Source of the DNA: Phaeodactylibacter sp.
GTDB lineage: Bacteria > Bacteroidota > Bacteroidia > Chitinophagales > Saprospiraceae
NCBI GenBank assembly: GCA_024102975.1
Contig: JAGFJD010000031.1
Location: 1 to 64,000 of the forward strand
Reading direction: 5' to 3'
Length of the DNA stretch: 64,000 bases
Made by a program: the position numbers and the translations under genes. Each line of letters starts with the position of its first letter. Position 1 is the stretch's first letter. Positions 50,065-57,632 of the stretch are shown here, in pieces. The notes under the pieces were generated by a model, which was not told the DNA's origin, did no database searches, and worked only from the letters and a program-made list of their open reading frames with translations.

Positions 50065-52797
50065 TCAATTTGCATTTCCGTTCAGCAAAGGGATTTCCAC
50101 GATGAAGGAGGTCCCTTTTCCGGGAAGGCTCTCCACCCGTATGTTGCCGGCGTGGCGGCGGACGATGGAATGGGTGATGAAGAGCCCCAGTCCGCTGCCC
50201 TGGGGTTTGCCCCGGGCCTGGTCGCTGAGCTGGGTGAATTTTTCGAAGATCAGTTTTTGGTCTTTTTCGGGTATTCCATCACCGTTGTCGGTTACTTCCA
50301 GGGCTGCTGCCGGCCCTTCCTTCCACAGGCGGACGGTGACGATGCCCTCCCGGGGGTCGCAGAATTTGATGGCGTTGGAGATGAGGTTGATCACGACCTG
50401 GGTAAGGCGGTCGTCGTGCCCCATAACATCCAGGGGGCGGGATTCGATCAGTAGCCGGTGCTGGATCTGGCGGTCCCGCATCAACTGGCGCAGGCCGGAG
50501 AATGCTTTTTCGGCCACTTCGGCAAAGTCCAGGGGGGCCAGTGCCCATTCCTGGCTGGACTGTATTTTTTCCAGGTCGAGGACCTGGTTGATCAGCCGGG
50601 TGAGGCGCTCGCTTTCGCTGACGACTATGCTCAGGAACTCCTGCTTTTGCTCCTCGGGCAGGCGGGGCGTTTCCTGCATGATCCGGGAAAGGGCCTTGAT
50701 AGAGGTAATGGGGGTGCGCAGCTCATGGGTGACGGTGGTTATAAAATCCGCCTTGAGGCGGTCCAGTTCTTTGAGTTGTTCGTTGGCTTCCTTCAGCTGT
50801 TTGGTCGTCCGTTCCAGTTCCGCCGATTTTTTTTCCAGCGCTTTGCTGTACTGGATGATCTCTTTGGTTTGTTCCAGCACCTTGAACATTTCTTCCAGGC
50901 TGATGGGTTCTTCTTTGGCAATGGAGCCGATGATGATCTTGGCAGAAGCGGCGCCGATCGCGCCGGCCAGGTGGGTCTCGGCGTAGTTGACCAGGTCGGC
51001 GCCGGCAATTTGTTTTTGAGACAGGTCGATGCGTTGCGCATTTTCATAGGCATTCAGCACCAGGTTGCCCCGGGGCTCGCCGAGGAAGCGGTTGAGCAGG
51101 ATGCGGATGTCCTGCACTTTTGCCTGGCGGCGCATCACGTCGTAATCCGTGCCTCCTTTGCTGTATTTATAGATATCGACGAACAGGTCGGCCTGGGACA
51201 CTTCGAGCGGGGTCCGGGAAGTATAGAGCGAGACGAAAAAATAGGCGCCGCAATTGAACAACAAGCTCCAGAAGGCCGCCTGTGTAATATGGCTGGCGCC
51301 GGCCAGCCCGAACAGTTCGTGGGGCCGGAGCAGCTCGATGCCTAAGGGGCCGTCTTCAATAAAATGAAGAGGAAGGACGCCGGTTTCTACCATTGTCGGC
51401 AGGGGCAGCGTGTAGGCCCAGATCCCGAAGCCGGCCAGCAGCCCCCAGAGCGCGCCTTTCTTGGTTGCCCGCTTCCAGTAGATGCCGCCCAGGACGGACG
51501 GGGCGAACTGGGCGATGGCCGTAAAGGAGATCAGCCCCACAGATACCAGGCTGTACTGCTCCCCGACGGCTTTGAAATATCCGTATGCCAGGAGCAGGAC
51601 GACTACGATGCTGATGCGGCGGATGCCCAGCAACCGGCCACTGAGGTTGCCATAAGGCTCCTGATGGAAGGTCTGTGACCGCAGCACCAGGGGCAGGACG
51701 AGGTTGTTGCCGATCATAATGCTGAGCGCGATGACCGCGACGATCACCATGCTGGTAGCCGCCGAGAAACCCCCAAGCCCTACAAACAGGGCCAGCATTT
51801 CTTTGCCGTGGGCCAAGGGCAGGCCCAGTACGAAGCTGTCCGGTTCGTAACTGCCCGCCGGGAACTGGTCCAGCCCGGCCAGGGCGATGGGCAACACAAA
51901 GATGTTGATCAGCAACAGATATAAAGGGAACAGCCAGGAAGCTTTGCTGACGTGGTTCGGGTTGGTGTTTTCCACGACCGATACGTGAAACTGGCGGGGG
52001 AGCAACATGACGGCAACCATGGAAAGAAAGGACAGCCAAAACCATTCCCAGCCATTGATGCCGGCGTCTTCCAGGGAGAACAGGCGGTATAGTTCCGGGT
52101 TGGCCGCCGCCTGCCGGAACAGGTTGCCGAATCCATCATATATTCCGAAAGTGACGAAAATGCCGACAGTCAGAAAGGCGACCAGCTTCAACAGCGACTC
52201 GAAGGCGATGGCGGCGACCAGCCCCTCATGCCGTTCATTGGGGTCGAGGTTGCGGGTGCCGAACAGGATGGTGAAAACAGCCAGGGCGATCGCGATGTAC
52301 AAAGCGGAATCCAGATAAAAAGGAATTTCGGAATGCAGGGGGGGCTTACCCGGCCCGGCCACCAGCAGGTCAAAACTGGTCGAAATGGCCTTGAGCTGAA
52401 TGGAGATGTAAGGAATGATGCCGAAAACGGCAATGAGCGTGGCAATAACCCCCAGCCAGGTGCTTTTCCCGTAACGCGAAGAAATGAAATCGGCTATGGA
52501 AGTGATCCGCTGGGACTTGCTGATGATGATGACCTTCTTCAGGAGCATCCACCAGGCCGGCGCAATAATGGCCGGCCCGATATAAGTCGGCAAAAAACCC
52601 AGCCCGCTGGTCGCCGCTCTGCCAACGCTGCCGTAGTAGGTCCACGCAGTGCAGTATACAGCCAGAGAAAGGGAATAAATGACCGAGTTGTTGACCAGGC
52701 TCCGGCCGGCCTTCCCCCGGTTTTCAGCCAGGTAAGCAATCAGGAAAAGAAAGGCTACATAGCCAACTGAAATCAATATGATAATCCCGGCATCCAT
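50065..52797 (-). CDS. SLC5-STAC hybrid sensor histidine kinase (CrbS/CbrA type)
   Basis: 910 residues. An SLC5 (sodium/solute symporter) domain of about 13 helices fills residues about 1-500 (VYCTAWTYYGSVGRAATSGL, FISSRYGKSTWLGV). A STAC domain follows at about 557-630 (LLNRFLGEPRGNLVLNAYEN). A coiled coil (about 634-683) leads to the HisKA domain with His691 (HELRTP) and the HATPase with N-box NLISNAIKF, DNGDGIP and GSGLGL. No receiver is fused. Such proteins control acs and acetate use. The adjacent receiver-only regulator and acs support the same role here; the ligand is inferred. Confidence 0.95.
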   Translation of the reverse strand: MDAGIIILISVGYVAFLFLIAYLAENRGKAGRSLVNNSVIYSLSLAVYCTAWTYYGSVGRAATSGLGFLPTYIGPAIIAPAWWMLLKKVIIISKSQRITSIADFISSRYGKSTWLGVIATLIAVFGIIPYISIQLKAISTSFDLLVAGPGKPPLHSEIPFYLDSALYIAIALAVFTILFGTRNLDPNERHEGLVAAIAFESLLKLVAFLTVGIFVTFGIYDGFGNLFRQAAANPELYRLFSLEDAGINGWEWFWLSFLSMVAVMLLPRQFHVSVVENTNPNHVSKASWLFPLYLLLINIFVLPIALAGLDQFPAGSYEPDSFVLGLPLAHGKEMLALFVGLGGFSAATSMVIVAVIALSIMIGNNLVLPLVLRSQTFHQEPYGNLSGRLLGIRRISIVVVLLLAYGYFKAVGEQYSLVSVGLISFTAIAQFAPSVLGGIYWKRATKKGALWGLLAGFGIWAYTLPLPTMVETGVLPLHFIEDGPLGIELLRPHELFGLAGASHITQAAFWSLLFNCGAYFFVSLYTSRTPLEVSQADLFVDIYKYSKGGTDYDVMRRQAKVQDIRILLNRFLGEPRGNLVLNAYENAQRIDLSQKQIAGADLVNYAETHLAGAIGAASAKIIIGSIAKEEPISLEEMFKVLEQTKEIIQYSKALEKKSAELERTTKQLKEANEQLKELDRLKADFITTVTHELRTPITSIKALSRIMQETPRLPEEQKQEFLSIVVSESERLTRLINQVLDLEKIQSSQEWALAPLDFAEVAEKAFSGLRQLMRDRQIQHRLLIESRPLDVMGHDDRLTQVVINLISNAIKFCDPREGIVTVRLWKEGPAAALEVTDNGDGIPEKDQKLIFEKFTQLSDQARGKPQGSGLGLFITHSIVRRHAGNIRVESLPGKGTSFIVEIPLLNGNAN

Positions 52798-52818
52798 GGC
52801 AGCGCTCCGTGTTTTTCT

Positions 52819-53025
52819 TTACTTTGGCCCGTTGTTTTTTTGGGATTCGACAATCCGGGCGGTGAAGAAAATGATAGCCGACCAGCTGATGAAAATGTAA
52901 ATGAACAGCACGGGAATGCCGCCCAGCATTTCTCCCCGGCCGAACAGGCTCAGGATGGGGTAGTTGAAAATGAATAAAGCCAGGAAGAACATGCCCAAAA
53001 GCCTGAATACTTTATCATTTGACAT
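52819..53025 (-). CDS. Small membrane protein, two transmembrane helices
   Basis: 68 residues: short polar start (MSNDKVFRLLG), helix about 10-26, loop, helix about 37-57 (FIYIFISWSAIIFFTARIV), basic-polar end. Resembles small accessory subunits encoded beside SSS sensors, but no family is sure. Its stop lies 21 bp upstream of the sensor kinase start, so it is very probably cotranscribed with it. May assist the symporter-like sensor. Confidence 0.7.
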   Translation of the reverse strand: MSNDKVFRLLGMFFLALFIFNYPILSLFGRGEMLGGIPVLFIYIFISWSAIIFFTARIVESQKNNGPK

Positions 53026-53222
53026 AAAAAACGCTCATTTATACTTCCGTTTGCTAAAGATAAAGCTAAAAAACGGGTATACAAGCTGCATAACAAAAAT
53101 GCAGGCAGGGCAATTGCTTCCCCGCCTGCACGGAACACATGTTTGATGTTTCACCGGCACGCCCCCGGGCTGCATAAACCGTACAGGTAACGAGGCCAGT
53201 ATAACCAACTAAAACCAACCGT

Positions 53223-53465
53223 TTATCCGTTTTTCGCGGCGGCTTCCTCCTCCGCCTCTCCCGGCCATAACCCGAAAAAAGAAGGCCGGATGACCTTGCT
53301 TTTGGCTAATGCCCAAAGGAACAACAAGGCAAATGCCCCAATGCCCACAGAGATCAGAAAGTGGCAGTTGAGCTGAGGCTCCAGGTAAAACCGCAGGAAC
53401 AGCGTCGTGATGATATAGAGCGTGACAAATAAGTCCGATAATTTTCTGCCGAGTTGGAAATTCAT
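53223..53465 (-). CDS. Small membrane protein, two transmembrane helices
   Basis: 80 residues with two hydrophobic segments (about 12-27 and 33-54) and an acidic C-terminus (GEAEEEAAAKNG). No family recognised. It lies between the symporter gene and the other small membrane gene, on the same strand, with the repeat hairpin at 53505-53540 separating it from the symporter stop. Co-occurrence in the acetate locus is the only functional hint. Confidence 0.65.
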   Translation of the reverse strand: MNFQLGRKLSDLFVTLYIITTLFLRFYLEPQLNCHFLISVGIGAFALLFLWALAKSKVIRPSFFGLWPGEAEEEAAAKNG

Positions 53466-53504
53466 GGTTTTGGTTGGTTGTTAGTTATTGGTTGTCAGTT
53501 GCCG

Positions 53505-53540
53505 GTTGTCGGTTGCCGGTTTTTGCCGGCAACCGACAAC
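53505..53540. repeat. 15-bp perfect hairpin of ggttgtcggttgc oligomers
   Basis: GTTGTCGGTTGCCGG (53505-53519) pairs with CCGGCAACCGACAAC (53526-53540) around a 6-nt loop. Related ggttg copies lie upstream at about 53472-53504. It ends 11 bp before the symporter stop at 53551, on its 3' side. No T-run. Confidence 0.9.
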
Positions 53541-53550
53541 TACGCAGGCA

Positions 53551-55263
53551 TCAATGCACGTGAGCAGATCCGGCGCCGCGAGGCACCCGGATGTCTTCGA
53601 CGATGTCCTGCACTTCCTGCGGAGGCGCCGCGGTCAGGCGGGAAACGATGAAGGCGATGATCAGGTTGACCACCATGGCTACGGTCCCGAAGCCTTCCGG
53701 GGAGATGCCGAACCACCAGCCGCTCTTCAGGCCGGCGACGGCTTCCTTGCCGCCGTCGAAGGTGCCGAATTTGAACTTGAGCATATACCACAGCATCAGG
53801 CTGATGCCGACCACCATGCCGGCGATGGCGCCTTCGCGGTTCATCCGCTTGTCGAACACCCCGAGCACGATGGCCGGGAAGAAGGAGGCGGCCGCCAAAC
53901 CGAAGGCGAGCGCTACTACCGCCGCCACGAAGCCCGGAGGGTTGATGCCGAAGTAACCGGCTACCACTACGGCAAATACGGCGCCGATGCGCGCCCACAG
54001 CAATTCGCCTTTTTCGGTAATGTCCGGCTTGATCTGCATCTTGATCAGGTCGCGGGAAATGGCAGTGGAGATGACCAGCAGCAGGCCGGCAGCCGTAGAG
54101 AGAGCAGCGGCCAAACCGCCGGCGGCGACCAGGGCGACCACCCAGTTCGGAAGGTTGGCGATCTCCGGGTTGGCCAGCACCATGATGTCCTGGTCGATAG
54201 TCAGTTCGTTCTTGCCGGCGTCGGCGACGTACTGAATGACGCCGTCGCTGTTCTTGTCTTCGAATTTGATCAGGCCGGTCTCTTCCCACTTGGAGAACCA
54301 TTCCGGCATGCTGGCGTATTGCTCATTGCTTACGGTGTTGATCAGGTTGGTACGGGCGAAGGCGGCAATGGCCGGCGCCGTCGTATACAGGATAGCTATA
54401 AACAGCAGCGCCCAGCCGGCGGAAACGCGGGCATCCTTCACCTTGGGCACGGTGAAGAAGCGCACGATCACGTGCGGCAGGCCGGCAGTGCCGACCATCA
54501 GGGCAAACGTGATGGCAAACACGTCGGTCATCGTTTTGGTGCCGGAGGTGTATTCGGCAAACCCCAGCTCGGTGTGCAGTTGGTCCAGCTTGTCGAGAAG
54601 AGCTATCCCCGAGCCATCCGTCACGTCGCCGATCAGGCCGAGCTGCGGGATGACGTTGCCGGTCATGGCAATAGAAATAAAGAATGCAGGCACCATGTAG
54701 GCGAAGATCAGGACGCAGTACTGTGCCACCTGCGTGTAGGTGATCCCTTTCATGCCCCCCAACACCGCATAGAAAAATACAATGGCCATGCCGATATACA
54801 CGCCGGTATTGATGTCCACTTCCAGGAAACGGGAGAAGACCACGCCCACCCCGCGCATCTGGCCGGCGACGTAGGTAAAGGAAACGATCAGGGCGCAGAC
54901 GACGGCCACTGTCCGGGCGACGTTGGAGTAGTACCGGTCGCCGATAAAATCAGGGACGGTGAACTTGCCGAATTTTCGCAGGTAGGGGGCCAGGAGCAAG
55001 GCCAGCAACACATAGCCGCCCGTCCAGCCCATCAGGAACACGGCGCCGTCATACCCCATAAAGGAGATCAGGCCGGCCATGGAGATGAACGATGCTGCCG
55101 ACATCCAGTCGGCTGCCGTCGCCATGCCGTTGGCTACCGGGTGAACGCCGCCGCCGGCGACGTAAAATTCAGAGGTGGAACCTGCTCTCGACCAGATCGC
55201 GATGCCGATGTAGAGCGCAAAGGTGAGGCCCACTATGATAAAAGTCCAGGTTTGAACACTCAT
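53551..55263 (-). CDS. Sodium:solute symporter, large subunit (acetate permease-like)
   Basis: 570 residues, SSS/SLC5 family with about 13 helices. Conserved elements: EFYVAGGGVHPVANGMATAA and the ADWMSAASFISMAGLI region near helix 2, GGMKGITYTQ. A loop (about 320-375) with acidic residues separates helices. Pairing with the small DUF4212 subunit 35 bp upstream identifies the two-gene Na+ symporter class (TIGR03648 type). Carries acetate or related carboxylates with Na+. In this locus it supplies the substrate for acs; the substrate is inferred from context. Confidence 0.93.
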   Translation of the reverse strand: MSVQTWTFIIVGLTFALYIGIAIWSRAGSTSEFYVAGGGVHPVANGMATAADWMSAASFISMAGLISFMGYDGAVFLMGWTGGYVLLALLLAPYLRKFGKFTVPDFIGDRYYSNVARTVAVVCALIVSFTYVAGQMRGVGVVFSRFLEVDINTGVYIGMAIVFFYAVLGGMKGITYTQVAQYCVLIFAYMVPAFFISIAMTGNVIPQLGLIGDVTDGSGIALLDKLDQLHTELGFAEYTSGTKTMTDVFAITFALMVGTAGLPHVIVRFFTVPKVKDARVSAGWALLFIAILYTTAPAIAAFARTNLINTVSNEQYASMPEWFSKWEETGLIKFEDKNSDGVIQYVADAGKNELTIDQDIMVLANPEIANLPNWVVALVAAGGLAAALSTAAGLLLVISTAISRDLIKMQIKPDITEKGELLWARIGAVFAVVVAGYFGINPPGFVAAVVALAFGLAAASFFPAIVLGVFDKRMNREGAIAGMVVGISLMLWYMLKFKFGTFDGGKEAVAGLKSGWWFGISPEGFGTVAMVVNLIIAFIVSRLTAAPPQEVQDIVEDIRVPRGAGSAHVH

Positions 55264-55298
55264 GATTCTTTTTGTTTAGTTGGTTGATAAAAGGCGCA

Positions 55299-55562
55299 CT
55301 AGATTTCGTCGAATTCGTACTTCTTGTCCAGTTTGTTCATCAGCCGGACGTAAACGAAAATCAGGACGACGAAAATGTAGATCGATCCCTGCTGGGCGAA
55401 CCAGAAGCCCAGTTTGGCCCCTCCGAAACGGATGGCGTTAAGCGGTTCGGCCAGGAATATCCCGAACCCATAGGATACCAGGAACCAGATGGCCAGGAGG
55501 ATCAACACGTATTTGATGTTCTCCCTCCAGTATTGTTTTGCTCTGTTGTCTAAAGAAGACAT
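55299..55562 (-). CDS. Sodium:solute symporter small subunit (DUF4212)
   Basis: 87 residues from ATG 55562 (MSSLDNRAKQYWRENIKYVL); the upstream frame extension is hydrophobic noise. Two helices with the DUF4212 pattern: YWRENIKYVLILLAIWFLVSYGFGI then LGFWFAQQGSIYIFVVLIFVYV and a basic-acidic tail. It accompanies the large symporter subunit, whose start codon lies 35 bp downstream. Probably cotranscribed with the porin upstream (55-bp gap). Confidence 0.93.
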   Translation of the reverse strand: MSSLDNRAKQYWRENIKYVLILLAIWFLVSYGFGIFLAEPLNAIRFGGAKLGFWFAQQGSIYIFVVLIFVYVRLMNKLDKKYEFDEI

Positions 55563-55617
55563 GGCCTTAAAGTTTTGATTAAGAAATAGATATATGTAAA
55601 TAGCTAAATGCAATGGC

Positions 55618-56928
55618 TTATAAGAAAATGTGGGCCTGCAGGCGGATTTGCTGAACGTCCTGCACGTTGCCGTTCGGATCGAGCCCTCCTTCCCGGACGT
55701 CGCCGCTGATCGAGTGGTATTCCAGGGTCAGTTTGGCGTTGTGCCCGTTGATGAAATAATTAAGGCCGATGTCCAGCCCGAGGACAGTTTCGTCGAAACC
55801 GGTAGCGTCATTCTTAAAACCATCGTAATTGCCCATCTGCAGGGCTACATAAGGCATGAAGCGGGAGGCTGGCAATTTGTAGCCCACATGGCCGTAGACA
55901 GCGGTGCCGGTGCCGGCCCAGCGGCTGACATAGTTGTCCCCGTAGTTGAAGCTCATAAAAGAAGCGTAGGCGTTCAGGCAATCGTCGCCGGCCAGAGGCA
56001 TGTCCAGGAAAGCGTCCACGGCAAAGTGCGTGACGTCGTTGTGCTGCCCGGTGGTGTCATTGTACATGCCGTCGGGGTGGGCAAAGAACCCGGCGCCAAT
56101 GCCGAAGACCTTTTTGGCCCCGAGGTAGCTTCCTACCTGATAGGGCAGTTTGATGGACTCATTATCCCAGAAGTTGTAGCGGAAATACCCTTCGACAATA
56201 GTGTTGCCCGTGGGGTCGCCGCTTTTGTCGGTTCTGGAAAAACCGTTATAGGTGAGGTTGCTTGCGGCCCGGCCAAGGTCTGCCTGTATGCCGTTCCTTC
56301 CCGGGTTGTTGACTGCCAGGCGGTAATCGAATTTGCCCAGTTCCCCTTTGGCATAGACGCCCAGGTGGCGGGCGAACTGGTCCGTAACTGCCAGCGAATG
56401 CCAGTGTATGAAGGGGCGCGCCTGATCCAAGGTCATGAAGTTGAGGGTGCTCTGATTCGCCAGGCGGGTCAGGCCCTTCCAGTAGTGCAGGCCGCCGCCG
56501 ATATACAGGGCGTTGTCATTGGAGACTTTGAATTCCGTCCACGCATCGTGGAGGAAGAGCTGGGGAGCGTCCCCGTTGTTGCCCAGGGAGGTCAGGTTGC
56601 CGGGGGTGAGGTTGTTCAGGCCAAAGTGGGTCAGGATCAGAAAACGGGGGGACACCTGGGCGTAGGCCAGGAAACGCGAGCGGCGGGCGAGATGTGTCAG
56701 CTGGAGCTTCGAGTTGTCCACTGCCAGGTTGTTGGTCTGCACCCATTGCTGGTGCCAGATGATGAACCGGACGTACTTCGAGCCATCTTCCGACAGCTTG
56801 ACCGTCAGCGGCTTGTAAGAATGGTCGACTTTTGGCTTCTCCGCATTCTCCTGGGCAAGCGCCGGCAGGATGAGGCCGAGGCAGAAGGCCAGGAGGGGGA
56901 GCAAACGGAGTAAAGGTTTCGTGTCCAT
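55618..56928 (-). CDS. Outer-membrane porin-like beta-barrel
   Basis: 436 residues with signal peptide MDTKPLLRLLPLLAFCLGLILPALA. Beta-barrel pattern with aromatic-ended strands (YVRFIIWHQQWVQTNN, FLAYAQVSPRFLILTHFGLN, KLTLEYHSIS) and a C-terminal phenylalanine-type last strand (RLQAHIFL). Resembles Bacteroidota porin families with short strands. It has a good promoter upstream (56969-57000) and leads the presumed operon porin - DUF4212 - symporter. Probably admits small carboxylates; specificity is inferred. Confidence 0.8.
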   Translation of the reverse strand: MDTKPLLRLLPLLAFCLGLILPALAQENAEKPKVDHSYKPLTVKLSEDGSKYVRFIIWHQQWVQTNNLAVDNSKLQLTHLARRSRFLAYAQVSPRFLILTHFGLNNLTPGNLTSLGNNGDAPQLFLHDAWTEFKVSNDNALYIGGGLHYWKGLTRLANQSTLNFMTLDQARPFIHWHSLAVTDQFARHLGVYAKGELGKFDYRLAVNNPGRNGIQADLGRAASNLTYNGFSRTDKSGDPTGNTIVEGYFRYNFWDNESIKLPYQVGSYLGAKKVFGIGAGFFAHPDGMYNDTTGQHNDVTHFAVDAFLDMPLAGDDCLNAYASFMSFNYGDNYVSRWAGTGTAVYGHVGYKLPASRFMPYVALQMGNYDGFKNDATGFDETVLGLDIGLNYFINGHNAKLTLEYHSISGDVREGGLDPNGNVQDVQQIRLQAHIFL

Positions 56929-57266
56929 AAACTTTGTTTTAAGATGAAAGATCAGCTCATTTCTCTGGCTAAAGTATATAGTTATCTATATATATACAAC
57001 TTTTTAGGAGTTTTTTTTCGGAAACAGGCAAAATAATATGCTTTGCGTTTGGGCAGGAAGCTAAATTGGCTTTGGCTGGAAAAGTTTTTTTTGGTGATTT
57101 GTTTTGCCTCCGGAGAAAGCGCGGCGCAGAATGAACGGGCAGGAGATGGCGTTAAGTATATGGGATTTTATATGTTTGTGCCGGGAACGGGGAAAAATGG
57201 GGAATTATATAATTATTTAAATATATTGCGGGAGGAATCGCGGAGCAAGGGAGAGGGGAGGAGCGT
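56929..57266. other. Gap between porin and ArsR genes
   Basis: 338 bp. It includes the promoter for the porin (56969-57000) and, further on, AT-rich and GC-poor sequence. A frame at 57043-57303 opens but its residues look random and it overlaps the ArsR gene antisense, so no gene is called. Confidence 0.6.
56969..57000 (-). promoter_or_regulatory. Promoter of the porin operon
   Basis: Read on the minus strand: GTTG (57000-56997), exactly 20 bp, TACTTTAG (56976-56969). The -7 box matches TAnnTTTG with one mismatch. The start codon of the porin is about 34 bp beyond the predicted transcription start. The spacer contains TATATAGATA-like sequence shared with other promoters of this locus. Confidence 0.65.
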
Positions 57267-57557
57267 TCAAATGACCTTGATGAGGGTTTTGATGATCTCG
57301 TAGTATTCTTCTTTGCTGAGGGAGTACAGGGAGTTCTTGCCGTCGCGTTCGACATCAACGACATTTTTGTTCTTGAGGATGCGCAGGTGGTGGGAGGCGA
57401 TGGCTTGCTCGATCTGGAGTTGTTCGTAGATGCTGGTTACGGTCATTTGGCCGTTGTTGTACAACAGGTCGATGATGGCTATCCGGATGGGGTGGGCAAT
57501 GGCCCGCAATGTTTCCGTGGAATCTTCCAAAAAGTTGGCGTTGAAGTGTGTTTTCAT
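57267..57557 (-). CDS. ArsR family transcriptional regulator
   Basis: 96 residues from ATG 57557 (MKTHFNANFLEDSTETL). Winged-helix: LRAIAHPIRIAIIDLLYNNG, recognition helix EQAIASHHLRILKNKNVV, wing ERDGKNSLYSL. No cysteine in the metal-binding positions of SmtB/CadC, so the effector is not metal by the usual sites. It lies between the porin operon and the divergent DUF294 gene in the acetate locus, and could be the DNA-binding output that the receiver-only regulator lacks; this is inference. Confidence 0.9.
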   Translation of the reverse strand: MKTHFNANFLEDSTETLRAIAHPIRIAIIDLLYNNGQMTVTSIYEQLQIEQAIASHHLRILKNKNVVDVERDGKNSLYSLSKEEYYEIIKTLIKVI

Positions 57558-57583
57558 TTCTTCTTTTCTTGGCCGTGCTGGAA

Positions 57584-57596
57584 CAAATATAAACAT
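57584..57596. promoter_or_regulatory. Promoter region between ArsR and DUF294 genes
   Basis: The plus-strand 13-mer CAAATATAAACAT; on the minus strand it contains TATATTTG, an exact -7 box about 27 bp from the ArsR start codon. The same 13-mer occurs upstream of acs (49529-49541). The 64-bp region between the two divergent genes is otherwise AT-rich. Confidence 0.45.
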
Positions 57597-57632
57597 GTAA
57601 TTTTGTAAATATACTCAAATGTGTCGGAAATC

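Noticed and set aside
53488..55287. 599-residue plus-strand frame opposite the symporter
   Set aside because: Antisense to a membrane transporter; its own sequence is Asp/His/Gln-rich and matches nothing.
57043..57303. Small plus-strand gene
   Set aside because: Residues look random, it overlaps the ArsR gene antisense, and it lies in the porin promoter region.
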